From NCBI GenBank assembly GCA_038230655.1, contig JBBRMU010000002.1, forward strand, positions 37,024-101,023: a stretch of 64,000 nt of DNA. Direction: 5' to 3'. Origin of the DNA: JBBRMU01 sp038230655 (GTDB taxonomy: Bacteria; Patescibacteriota; Microgenomatia; UBA1406; GWC2-37-13). Each line of letters begins with the position of its first letter. Position 1 is the first letter of the stretch. This document shows, piece after piece, positions 27,219 through 35,324 of this stretch. Position numbers and translations under genes: made by a program. The notes beneath the pieces were generated by a model, which saw only the letters and a program-made list of their open reading frames with translations, was not told the origin of the DNA and searched no databases.

Positions 27219-28493
27219 ATGTCTCAACTAGAGCAGGTCGCCACCATAGACTATGGTAATAAAATACTTCGTGAATCTAGTAACCAAAATGAGCCTAACT
27301 TCATCACTAATTATTTCTCTGTTGAAAATGAAGTTGATAGAGTTACCCAACAACAGAAAAAAGGTTTTCAGGAAAACTACTCAAAAGAGTTACTACGTGA
27401 AAATATTCGTACTACTCTAGAAGAATTTGCAGGAAAAATCTCAAACTCAAAAATTAATTATTTCTGGGATGGTTATAACATGAGGGCTCCTGGCGTTATT
27501 GAACCGGCCGCTGAGATGTATAAGAAATGGGCAGACGAGACACATGGTAAACGGGAAAAGGCAGATTATGAAGGCTTCGCAGCAATTGAAGATGGTTTTA
27601 GAAACGGTGCAAATGTTGCCTTTTTAGTCTCTCCTCCATCTTTTGGAAAAGAAGGTTTCGGTGACTATGGGTTTTTGAATATTTTTGTCAAAAAGGGAAA
27701 CACAATCGACATGCATCTATTAAAGTATCAAACTGAGGATGAAAATCTTACATTAAGTAATCAGATACATAACGGCATTACCACATCTTTTGAGAGCCCT
27801 GAAAACCAGAATGAAACTGAGCTGCTTTCCACAAATGATGAGACGGTTTTCTTGGCTAAACCAGTACTTCTTAAAACATCAGATCTTGAGACTGTTTTAC
27901 CAGAACTTCTCTCTAAGATTGGATTTTCAGATGACCCATCGAAGTTCAAAGAGCACCCATTTTCAACCGCAGTCAAAGAAGAGTTACACGACTGGATGGA
28001 GGAGTTTTGCAATTTAGTCGTTCAGGCGGGAAATTCAGATAATCCAGAAGAAAGAAGTTACTTTACCCAAGAAGCTGAAAATCGTCTTAAAGCTTGTTAC
28101 AACAAAGCTCTAAATATCAAAAACCGTATTGATCTACCTCAAATTGAGAAATCATATTCATCAGTTGATGACTATATAAACTCAACTGATCGACCTTACT
28201 TCGATAGTAAAGATGAAGAATATAAATACTACTTAACACAAGATGCAGTCGTACTTGGAGGAGGTAGTTGCCCGTCTGGGGCAAGACAAAATGGTTTTAC
28301 AAGCACAGCAGAGGCCTTGCTAAGAACTGGAGGCGTTATGAACTATCAAACATCGGATCTTTTCACAAAGGAAGACAAAACTTGGAACTATGAAAATGAA
28401 GGGAAGTGTAAGGTTTGTAAAAAATCCCATGACAAAGTAGGAAAGTTGGGTCCTTGTTATATTTGTCGCGGCTGCGAACAGAAATTTGATTAA
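27219..28493 (+). CDS. Cobalamin-riboswitch-controlled protein of unknown function with C-terminal zinc ribbon
   Basis: 424 aa, family not recognised. The frame is open back to 27093, but that part is the riboswitch; the ATG at 27219 follows AAGGG and fits the expression platform. Residues 1-150 are helical (MSQLEQVATIDYGNKILRE). A central region contains GYNMRAPGVIEPAAEMYKKW, AFLVSPPSFGKEGFGDYGF and FLNIFVKKGNTIDMHLLKY, likely an alpha/beta domain. Residues about 350-370 contain LGGGSCPSGARQNGF, and the last 30 residues form a zinc ribbon with CKVC and CYICRGC. No signal peptide or helix, so a cytoplasmic enzyme or regulator. The B12 link comes from the riboswitch and the neighbouring nrdJ and PduO genes. 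Confidence 0.7.
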   Translation: MSQLEQVATIDYGNKILRESSNQNEPNFITNYFSVENEVDRVTQQQKKGFQENYSKELLRENIRTTLEEFAGKISNSKINYFWDGYNMRAPGVIEPAAEMYKKWADETHGKREKADYEGFAAIEDGFRNGANVAFLVSPPSFGKEGFGDYGFLNIFVKKGNTIDMHLLKYQTEDENLTLSNQIHNGITTSFESPENQNETELLSTNDETVFLAKPVLLKTSDLETVLPELLSKIGFSDDPSKFKEHPFSTAVKEELHDWMEEFCNLVVQAGNSDNPEERSYFTQEAENRLKACYNKALNIKNRIDLPQIEKSYSSVDDYINSTDRPYFDSKDEEYKYYLTQDAVVLGGGSCPSGARQNGFTSTAEALLRTGGVMNYQTSDLFTKEDKTWNYENEGKCKVCKKSHDKVGKLGPCYICRGCEQKFD

Positions 28494-28529
28494 CTATAAC
28501 TGAAATTTCCATTCTGCTAGAATAAATAT

Positions 28530-29003
28530 ATGTCTCAAAATCATACTCCTATTCACGACCTTGTTAGTAAACATCTTTCGTCTCAAGTCGATGACACATC
28601 AGATTACTTTTCACCCTCATCTTCAATTCCGGAAAATATATCCCTTTCTAAAGAAGCAGGACCCACACATACTTCAACATCTGAGCTTCTTCCCATAAAT
28701 GAGGCTGTCGAAAAACAGGAAGTTGATTCAGAAGTTCAACCATTTATTGATGTAAAGCAACAGAATATGAAAGTAGAGCCAGAGTTAAAAAAACTGGGAC
28801 TTCAACCAATTGAAAAGACAAAGTATGCTGACTATCAAAATATAGCTCTACCTTTACCAGACGACAAGATCATTAGCGGTTTAAAAGCTCCTGATGACTC
28901 TTCTTTTAGGTGGCTCGCTACTTTTGCTCAGTATGTCCTCGAGAAATCTCACCTTACTCTTAAATTTATACGTGGCAAAGTTGTAAGGGTTGTAAAAAAA
29001 TAA
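28530..29003 (+). CDS. Unknown protein with disordered N-terminus
   Basis: 157 aa, not recognised. Residues 1-95 are polar and low-complexity (Ser/Glu/Pro/Thr rich), residues 95-157 look folded and conserved in style: YADYQNIALPLPDDKIISGL, then a basic helix ending FIRGKVVRVVKK. No membrane segment. The start ATG is 6 nt after an extended TGC-TAGAAT -10 box, so it has its own leaderless transcript in addition to any read-through from the riboswitch gene 36 bases upstream. Confidence 0.55.
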   Translation: MSQNHTPIHDLVSKHLSSQVDDTSDYFSPSSSIPENISLSKEAGPTHTSTSELLPINEAVEKQEVDSEVQPFIDVKQQNMKVEPELKKLGLQPIEKTKYADYQNIALPLPDDKIISGLKAPDDSSFRWLATFAQYVLEKSHLTLKFIRGKVVRVVKK

Positions 29004-29026
29004 CAGTAAAATCAAATAATTTTGAT

Positions 29027-29809
29027 ATGCTTTTTTCAATGAATGAACTTTATAGATTTGATGCTCCTGATAGTGTGAGTAATATATCTTTTAAAGACAT
29101 TCATCAAGCATTTTCGGAGAGTTCTCACGGGATTCATCTAGGTGGTAAAACCCGCTGGGACACCTTCAAACCTCCTCACTTCTCAAATAAAGAGTGGATA
29201 AATTTACTAGGAATAGATGTAAACAACCTGGAACACATATACTTAACTCTTCGTTCGACACAGGCTTTCTTACATGGATGCGCAAATCCACACCTCGGTT
29301 GGCAAGGAGAGGTCCCTGAAGCAGCTAGATTCACCCCTGAAGAGAGACTTTTACTCTGTATTGGGGCCGTAGAACATGACTGGGGAGAGGCAATTGTCGG
29401 CGACATTCCACAACCTTTAAAAACAGATGCCCATGAGAAAAAAGAAAAAATTGCTCTGCAAAGTATTATTTCGGAGTTTTGTAGTTCTGAGCCTTTTTGT
29501 GATCTCCAACCATTCATGCACGAAGCTATGGATAGGGTTGTATTTTCAAGAGAAACTAAAGAAGGAAGGGCTTTTCATGCTATCGAGCAGGCAGGTTACA
29601 TAAGAACAGGCCTAAATGCTTGGGAAAGAAGAGGTCACAAAGATGAAAATGTTGCAAGCAGACTCACAGAACTAGCCTCGAAATGTATTCCTAGCCATCT
29701 GCCTAGTCTCCAGAAATACGCTGAAGATTATCCACCAATCCATCATTTTCTATCACACCCACGAAATGATCGGTTGATTAATGAAATATTACTCTCAACT
29801 CAAGGCTAG
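29027..29809 (+). CDS. HD-domain protein
   Basis: 260 aa. The central LLCIGAVEHDWGEAIVGDIP gives the H-D pair of HD-superfamily metal-dependent phosphohydrolases, with an upstream His in FLHGCANPHLGW and a downstream Asp-containing helix (FMHEAMDRVVFSRE) in positions seen in HD/YfbR-like nucleotidases. Substrate unknown; in a dNTP-metabolism neighbourhood a nucleotidase is an attractive but unproven guess. It follows the 157-aa gene by 23 bases. AATAAT precedes the ATG by 6 nt. Convergent with trxA, whose stop is one base away. Confidence 0.65.
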   Translation: MLFSMNELYRFDAPDSVSNISFKDIHQAFSESSHGIHLGGKTRWDTFKPPHFSNKEWINLLGIDVNNLEHIYLTLRSTQAFLHGCANPHLGWQGEVPEAARFTPEERLLLCIGAVEHDWGEAIVGDIPQPLKTDAHEKKEKIALQSIISEFCSSEPFCDLQPFMHEAMDRVVFSRETKEGRAFHAIEQAGYIRTGLNAWERRGHKDENVASRLTELASKCIPSHLPSLQKYAEDYPPIHHFLSHPRNDRLINEILLSTQG

Positions 29810-29810
29810 T

Positions 29811-30134
29811 TTATGCTGCTTTAGCCTTGTTTATTTCTTGTAAGAAGCCTTCTTTTCCCATAGCGCCTACAAACTGGGAAACTACTTTTCCACCTTTAAA
29901 GATCATAAAGGTGGGAATAGAAAAAACAGAGTATTCTGAGGCTAAATCCTGGTTTTGATCAACATCAACCTTAACAAACGTCATATCTGACATCTGTGTC
30001 GAAAGATCCTCAATAATAGGGGAGGTCATTTTGCAAGGACCGCACCACTCAGCGTAAAAATCGACTAGAACCGGAGTTTTACTCTCCAAAACTGACTTTT
30101 GAAACGAATCTTGTGCTACATGTTGAACGGCCAT
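29811..30134 (-). CDS. trxA: Thioredoxin
   Basis: Small disulfide reductase and likely electron donor to NrdJ. 107 aa with active site W30-CGP-C34 preceded by VLVDFYAEW, the cis-proline loop VFSIPTFMIFKGG, and normal family length. It is convergent with the HD gene, ending one base after it. There is no thioredoxin reductase in the window. Confidence 0.97.
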   Translation of the reverse strand: MAVQHVAQDSFQKSVLESKTPVLVDFYAEWCGPCKMTSPIIEDLSTQMSDMTFVKVDVDQNQDLASEYSVFSIPTFMIFKGGKVVSQFVGAMGKEGFLQEINKAKAA

Positions 30135-30379
30135 AATTAAACTTTAATGATAATTTACCTTTCTTACCTGACTTACGAACTTTGCCATTTACTACTAATT
30201 CAGAATCAGATTAAAAGAGTTTTAACCCATCACAATTAACTTGAAAAGGGTATAAGACACATTTTAGCTCATTTTTGGCCCAGAATCAAGGCCAGATAGC
30301 AAAAAAACATATTAGATATGTATTTGATTTTAGACTGTGCTTGATAATTCTACCTCCATATGATATATTATAGGTTGTT

Positions 30380-31249
30380 ATGGAAAATTATTTTCTTCCT
30401 AGCCTTCTTGAGAAGTTTATTTCTCACCTCAAGAGTCAAGGAAAATCACAGTTTACGCTCGTAGCGTATAAGAAAGATCTAGAGCAGTTTATCGGCTTCT
30501 TAACTACAAAAGAGAAGAACGATATTCGTGAGGTTAAAAAAGAGGATATTGAGGGGTTTATCCAAAAACTATTAACGGATAATTACACCAAAAAATCAGC
30601 CTCTAGAAAACTGAACTCTATTAGAACGTTTTTTAGATACCTTAAAAACGATAATATCGTGGAGCAGAACCCTTCTTTAGATATCTCACACCCCAAATAC
30701 ACACAAACACCTCCTAGAATCCTTAGTAAACTCGAGTACAGAGCTCTGCGTGACCTTGCTAAAGAAGATCCCAGGACCTATGCATTAGTTGAAGTTTTAC
30801 TTCAAACAGGCATAAAAATTGGTGAGTTAGCCGAGTTAAGAGTCCCTGATATTAAAGAGAAAGAGAATGTTATTAGTATAAAACCATATGGAAAAAACAT
30901 CCATAGAGAAGTACCTCTCAATAAAGCATCTAAAAAAGCATTAGACGACTACTTAAAGGTGCGTAATGGAAATGCTAAAACCGATCATATATTTATTACT
31001 CGAACTGGTCAGCCATTACTTATCAGAAATATCAGACAGATTATTGACCGTTGCTTTAGAGAAGTAGAGATTGAAAGCGTTACAGTTAACGATCTTAGGA
31101 ATACCTTTATAGCCCATCAGCTAATGAATGGCGCTTCTCTTGAGTATATTGCGAAAATCGTCGGCCATCGTAGACTATCTTCTACAGAACGCTTCTTAAA
31201 CCTCGTCAAAGAGGAAGCTGAAAGAAAAGAAAAATTAGGACAGCTTTAA
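30380..31249 (+). CDS. XerC/D-like tyrosine recombinase fold lacking catalytic residues
   Basis: 289 aa with the full two-domain architecture: an N-terminal SAM-like core-binding domain (residues 8-92, FISHLKSQGKSQFTLVAYKKDLEQF) and a C-terminal catalytic-fold domain. But the catalytic set is broken: Arg I is Lys (LLQTGIK146IGEL), the box II His is Asn (N237-DL-R240), and the nucleophilic Tyr is Phe (STERF272LNL). R240, the beta-hairpin Lys (GKNIHREVPL) and GH263 remain. So it may bind DNA but should not cleave it. The next gene starts 6 bases after its stop. No active Xer is present in this window. Confidence 0.85.
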   Translation: MENYFLPSLLEKFISHLKSQGKSQFTLVAYKKDLEQFIGFLTTKEKNDIREVKKEDIEGFIQKLLTDNYTKKSASRKLNSIRTFFRYLKNDNIVEQNPSLDISHPKYTQTPPRILSKLEYRALRDLAKEDPRTYALVEVLLQTGIKIGELAELRVPDIKEKENVISIKPYGKNIHREVPLNKASKKALDDYLKVRNGNAKTDHIFITRTGQPLLIRNIRQIIDRCFREVEIESVTVNDLRNTFIAHQLMNGASLEYIAKIVGHRRLSSTERFLNLVKEEAERKEKLGQL

Positions 31250-31255
31250 ACCTTA

Positions 31256-31945
31256 ATGAAAGAGATTTCTGAAAAAATCTATAAGAGATTTGGGTATAGT
31301 CCAGAATTTTCGTTTTATAACCGGGATCTTGAAGATTATATCCTTAATTTATTTCCTGATGATAAATACTTAGCTGAAACTGTAAGACTTTATACTCCAT
31401 CCTCAACTCAAAGCTCTCATAAATATGTCCCCCATGACGTAGTCGAGGCTGGTGAATTAGGTAAGATAAGCAGAGGTGAAACTGGTTTTTTTAGTGATGG
31501 AAGTATTATTTTGGATATTGGTTCCGGAGGAGGAAATGCCGTAAGAGATATTAATAAAAAATATCATCATGATAATATTAGATGTATTGGTGTAGACATA
31601 CGCTACACTATTCAATCACCTTTATATAATTTACCATTTAAGTTTGTGGCTGGAGAGTGGGGAAAGATGCCCTTTCATGACAACAGCTTTAATAGATTAT
31701 TGACTTACGAAAGTTTTCCGAGATATGCACTAAGTCGGACTACTTCAAAAGAAGATTATATTAGTACTTTTAAAGAAATTACACGAATTGCACAACCAGA
31801 GACAATTTGGAGAGGGACACTTGGTAAATGGAGCACTGATGTAGATGAACTTCACCCAGCAATTCAAATGGTAAAAAATGGTTGGACTGTATATGAGTAT
31901 CCTGACGAAATCTTTATAGCCACTTTAGATGAAAAAAATCTATAA
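31256..31945 (+). CDS. Class I SAM-dependent methyltransferase-like protein
   Basis: 229 aa. The SAM-binding loop is IILDIGSGGGNAVRDINKKY, followed by RCIGVDIRY (acidic residue for the ribose) and MPFHDNSFNRLLTYESFPRYA at motif III/IV, so the fold is clear. The first 80 residues form a separate helical part (YKRFGYSPEFSFYNRDLEDY). No target can be assigned. It begins 6 bases after the Xer-like gene, probably in one transcript, and its stop codon lies inside the -10 box of the RNase HI gene. Confidence 0.75.
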   Translation: MKEISEKIYKRFGYSPEFSFYNRDLEDYILNLFPDDKYLAETVRLYTPSSTQSSHKYVPHDVVEAGELGKISRGETGFFSDGSIILDIGSGGGNAVRDINKKYHHDNIRCIGVDIRYTIQSPLYNLPFKFVAGEWGKMPFHDNSFNRLLTYESFPRYALSRTTSKEDYISTFKEITRIAQPETIWRGTLGKWSTDVDELHPAIQMVKNGWTVYEYPDEIFIATLDEKNL

Positions 31946-31952
31946 TACTGTT

Positions 31953-32369
31953 ATGCAACTCAAAATTAATACGGATGGAGGCTCTTTAAATAACCCGGGA
32001 CAAGCAGCAAGCGCTTTTGTGATGTATGTAGACGATAAAGAAATTTATAGCGAAGGTAAAGCAATCGGTATAGCAACAAATAATGACGCAGAGTACACCG
32101 CACTCGTTAACGCGCTTAGAAAGGTCATTGAAATGCAAAAAAACGGCATGTTAAAAGGTGTTGCAAAAATTTCCGTGTATTCTGACTCGAACCTCATGGT
32201 GAGTCAGGTAAATGGATCGTGGAAAATAAAACATGCACCGATCCAAAAGTATGTTTTTGAGATTCATGCCCTCGAAGTTGAAATAGGACTCCCGATAAGC
32301 TACACCTATTTTCCTCGTGAAGAAAATACTGTTGCGGATGGACTTGTTAAGAAGGCGTTAGGGAGATGA
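31953..32369 (+). CDS. rnhA: Ribonuclease HI
   Basis: Cleaves the RNA strand of RNA-DNA hybrids. 138 aa from the ATG at 31953. All four catalytic carboxylates are present in order: NTDGGSLNNPG, DAEYTAL, YSDSNLM and the C-terminal ENTVADGLVKKAL. Missing the basic protrusion helix of E. coli RNase HI, as in the archaeal/Bacillus YpdQ-like group. An upstream in-frame ATG at 31929 is less likely, because TATAAT (31941-31946) ends exactly 6 nt before 31953, predicting a leaderless mRNA. The stop codon of the methyltransferase gene lies within that box. Confidence 0.92.
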   Translation: MQLKINTDGGSLNNPGQAASAFVMYVDDKEIYSEGKAIGIATNNDAEYTALVNALRKVIEMQKNGMLKGVAKISVYSDSNLMVSQVNGSWKIKHAPIQKYVFEIHALEVEIGLPISYTYFPREENTVADGLVKKALGR

Positions 32370-32380
32370 ACCATTAAATC

Positions 32381-32644
32381 TTAAAAAGTTTTCTTATACT
32401 TATTCTCTTCATACCACTCATATAGGTTGGCTGCATTTTCGTTATGGATTTTAAGTTCACTTTGGACCTTTTTTCTTAAAGCAATCGAATCAATTATATC
32501 TGTGTGTTGGCCCTCAATCCACTGATTGAGATGATTAATAACTTTTTCAGCTTGTTCCTCATTTAAACCAGTGGTTATGACAACTTTTTTAACCTTTTGA
32601 ATATCAAACTCTTCGGTTGTTTTATCTCTTTTTAGTATTTGCAT
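32381..32644 (-). CDS. Stand-alone ATP-cone domain protein
   Basis: 87 aa that consist of little more than one ATP-cone, the nucleotide-sensing module of RNRs and NrdR: ILKRDKTTEEFDIQKVKKVV at the N-terminus, then ALRKKVQSELKIHNENAANLYEWYEE. As a free-standing domain it cannot regulate an attached enzyme; it could act in trans on NrdJ (which has no N-terminal cone here) or sense ATP/dATP near the replication genes. It lies 32 bases downstream of dnaN on the same strand, so it is probably the last gene of a dnaA-dnaN-cone unit. The role is inference. Confidence 0.82.
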   Translation of the reverse strand: MQILKRDKTTEEFDIQKVKKVVITTGLNEEQAEKVINHLNQWIEGQHTDIIDSIALRKKVQSELKIHNENAANLYEWYEENKYKKTF

Positions 32645-32676
32645 AGTTTAGGCTTTTATAATAATCTCCCTGGAAA

Positions 32677-33774
32677 CTATTCTTGAATTCTTACTGGCAT
32701 AATTATATGGAGAAAGTTAGGATTCTTTTGAAGTTTAAAAGCTACGGGTGCATCAGGTCTAAGAATTTCGATCGTTATTGACTTGTCTTCAATATGATTG
32801 AGTAAGTCCAGCAAAAATTTATAGTTAAACGCAACTTTCTGGTCTTCTCCCTCGAAAGAAATTTCCTGAAATGCGGTGTTTTCTTCATTGGCTTCCTTTT
32901 TAGGACGTATAGAAAGTCCAGTCTTTGTAAACTCGCAGATAATAACATTAGAAAAATCTCTAGCAAAAATTGAGATAAGTTTTACACTTCTCTGCAGCTC
33001 AGATTTATCAACAGTAATTTTAGTTTTTGACTCAGTAATTACTACTCGTTCAAACGGAGGAAAGTCTCCTTCAATCAACCTTGAATAATACTCATCTCTA
33101 GCTACTGTAAACTTAACGATTTTTTCTTCCCTTGAAAAAGAGAATCCTATTTCTTTAATATCTTTTATACTTTTGAGGACTTCCTGTAAGAAATCGGCAG
33201 GAATAATCATAGATGGAATTTCGCCCATTGTTTTTTGTTTAATTAATGACAGTCTAAAACCATCTGTTGCAACCATCAATAGTTCACCTTCAGCATTTAC
33301 AAAATTAATCCCCGTTAAAACTGGGCGAGTCTCATCTGATGAAGAAGTAAATAAAAGTAGTGGAAGATTATCTAAAAAGAATTTACTTGGCATTTTTTGT
33401 TCATTGTCCGCAACTGAAGGCGGAAAAGGAAACTCTTCTGCATTCATTACTGGGAAAGATCCTTTCGTTTTGTTTTGAGTCAGTGTAATTTGTTTTTCTT
33501 TTATTTCTAAAACCACTTCGCCCGGATTAAGAAGATTCAAAAACTCTATTATCTTCTTTGGTTCTATAATAATTTGGATTGGTTCCTTTTCAGTATAAGG
33601 AAATGATGTGTGAAAATATGTACTCAAATTGGTAGAGTATAGATGTATCTGTGTATCGTCGGTCTTAACTAATACACCTTGTAATGCGGTTGATGACGCT
33701 AATCGGTTCGAAGTGAAACGAGACACGAGATTTAGCTTTTCGAGTAAAAGTTCCTTTTGTACGTTTATTGTCAT
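32677..33774 (-). CDS. dnaN: DNA polymerase III subunit beta (sliding clamp)
   Basis: Ring-shaped processivity clamp of the replicative polymerase. 365 aa, normal length, with three clamp domains; recognisable segments are LLEKLNLVSRFTSNRLASS, LLMVATDGFRLSLIKQ, and the C-terminal PDAPVAFKLQKNPNFLHIIMPVR that ends in the conserved PVR-type tail lining the partner pocket. It follows dnaA on the same strand after 106 bases. The upstream sequence has TATTAT just before the ATG. Standard origin-region order dnaA-dnaN. Confidence 0.97.
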   Translation of the reverse strand: MTINVQKELLLEKLNLVSRFTSNRLASSTALQGVLVKTDDTQIHLYSTNLSTYFHTSFPYTEKEPIQIIIEPKKIIEFLNLLNPGEVVLEIKEKQITLTQNKTKGSFPVMNAEEFPFPPSVADNEQKMPSKFFLDNLPLLLFTSSSDETRPVLTGINFVNAEGELLMVATDGFRLSLIKQKTMGEIPSMIIPADFLQEVLKSIKDIKEIGFSFSREEKIVKFTVARDEYYSRLIEGDFPPFERVVITESKTKITVDKSELQRSVKLISIFARDFSNVIICEFTKTGLSIRPKKEANEENTAFQEISFEGEDQKVAFNYKFLLDLLNHIEDKSITIEILRPDAPVAFKLQKNPNFLHIIMPVRIQE

Positions 33775-33880
33775 ATATAAAATAATAGTAGTAGGATGTG
33801 AGTATAAGTGTATAAAATTAGAGACGGATTTTCAAGACAAAGTAAAACGGGCTAAATGCCATGTAGATAGAGTGGGGACA

Positions 33881-35212
33881 CTATGTCGATGACTTTAGGG
33901 ATTTGGTTATTGTATCAATCTGCTCCTTAAAGGATGGGTCTGTCATAACCAGGTGTTCAATTTTTTCCTTACCGTGAATCACGGTTGTATGATCTCTCCT
34001 TTTGAGGAAATAAGCCACTTCAATCAACTTCATACTCAACTCTCTATACAGTAAATACATTACGATCTGTCTTGCTAGAGCAATATGTTCAACCCTTGTA
34101 GGGCTCTTTATATGTGACTGTTTAATATTGTAATATAGGCAAACTGCTTTGATAATATCGTTTGCCGTAAGCTTTTTGACGACTTTTTCATCCTTTTTGC
34201 CTGTAAAGTAGTTTTCAACAACTTCACTATCAATCTTGTCTTTTTTTCCAAGAATCTGGGCATATATTGACAGAAGAGTTCCTTCAAGCGCTCTTGTATC
34301 TTCAATATGCTCAGATATGTTTTTTGCAGCTTCAATATCTATATCAATGTTTTTTTCTTGTGCCTTAATTAGCAAAATTGCTGTCCTGAGTTCAAAATCA
34401 GGTGAGTTGATGTCTACAATAAGGCCCCCAGAGAAACGTGATCTTAGGCGGTCTTCGAGATTTTTAATTTCACTAGGCGGCCGATCTGATGTGAGAATTA
34501 CCTGACCGCCCGAAGAAACAATTGTGTTGAATGTGTGAAAAAACTCTTCCTGCACAGCTTGTTTTCCAGCAATGAATTGAATATCGTCTACAATTAACAA
34601 ATTAAAGTAGCGATATTTACGGCGAAACTTAGCTCCCGATTTTTCTCTAATTGACTCGATGAACTCATTTGTAAATTGATCACCTGGACAAAAAAAAACC
34701 TTTTTTTCGGTATCCCTTTCAAGTATATATCGGGCAACACCTTGTGCCAGATGAGTCTTCCCCACACCAACTCCTCCGTATAAGAAAAGTGGATTGTATG
34801 CTGTCCCTGGTGTCTGGGCGACTGCTTGACCAGCTGCATAGGCAACTTGATTGGTTGATGAGACAGCAAAGTTATCAAATCTATACTTAGGGTGCAAGCC
34901 TGCCCTTACATAGAGATCTTCCCTTGAAGGTTGAAACTCTAGTAGAGGTGCAGCTTCGCTTTTTCTCTTCTTTATCTCCAAAACTATTTCAATAGTAATT
35001 TTCTTCTGAGAGTAATCAAACAACATCTGTTCGATTAATGCTTTACGTGTATCTAAGTAGATTTTTAAACCTTGATTTTGACATTTTAGTATAGCGACAT
35101 CTTTGTCAGATACATGGGTGTCAGCTTGTTTAAGAATTGAAGGAACAATAGGGTATTTTTCTTTATTATTTGAAACAAATTGTAAGAACTCTATCCAAAA
35201 AGATTTCTGCAT
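33881..35212 (-). CDS. dnaA: Chromosomal replication initiator DnaA
   Basis: Initiator ATPase that opens oriC. 443 aa from the ATG at 35212. Domain I lies at residues 1-75; the AAA+ domain has Walker A G146-GVGV-G151-K-T153, Walker B LLIVDDIQF and the arginine-finger/sensor region DRLRSRFSGGLIVDI; domain IV has the DNA-binding signature RRDHTTVIHGKEKIE. An earlier in-frame ATG at 35248 is rejected, because those codons are the DnaA-box pair TGTGGATAA-C-TTATCCACA. Domain II is very short. The boxes directly upstream imply autoregulation as well as an origin. Confidence 0.97.
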   Translation of the reverse strand: MQKSFWIEFLQFVSNNKEKYPIVPSILKQADTHVSDKDVAILKCQNQGLKIYLDTRKALIEQMLFDYSQKKITIEIVLEIKKRKSEAAPLLEFQPSREDLYVRAGLHPKYRFDNFAVSSTNQVAYAAGQAVAQTPGTAYNPLFLYGGVGVGKTHLAQGVARYILERDTEKKVFFCPGDQFTNEFIESIREKSGAKFRRKYRYFNLLIVDDIQFIAGKQAVQEEFFHTFNTIVSSGGQVILTSDRPPSEIKNLEDRLRSRFSGGLIVDINSPDFELRTAILLIKAQEKNIDIDIEAAKNISEHIEDTRALEGTLLSIYAQILGKKDKIDSEVVENYFTGKKDEKVVKKLTANDIIKAVCLYYNIKQSHIKSPTRVEHIALARQIVMYLLYRELSMKLIEVAYFLKRRDHTTVIHGKEKIEHLVMTDPSFKEQIDTITKSLKSST

Positions 35213-35228
35213 AGTTCTAAATAAATTC

Positions 35229-35324
35229 TGTGGATAACTTATCCACATATAATAAACATTTACACATTAAAAAACAATAGCATAATTCATTTATTTTTAA
35301 TTTCTATCTGTTATAAAATCAGGA
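35229..35324. other. oriC: Probable oriC: DnaA boxes and A+T-rich element
   Basis: Two perfect DnaA boxes, TGTGGATAA (35229-35237) and TTATCCACA (35239-35247), face each other one base apart, followed by about 75 bases of extremely A+T-rich DNA up to the next gene, a fit for a DNA-unwinding element. It lies directly upstream of dnaA, the usual place in bacteria with a dnaA-dnaN origin. Only two boxes are visible, fewer than in model origins, and no other exact box was seen nearby, so the full origin could extend to the dnaA-dnaN gap. Confidence 0.7.

Noticed and set aside
35213..35248. Earlier ATG start of dnaA at 35248
   Set aside because: The extra codons coincide with two perfect DnaA boxes and match nothing in DnaA family N-termini.
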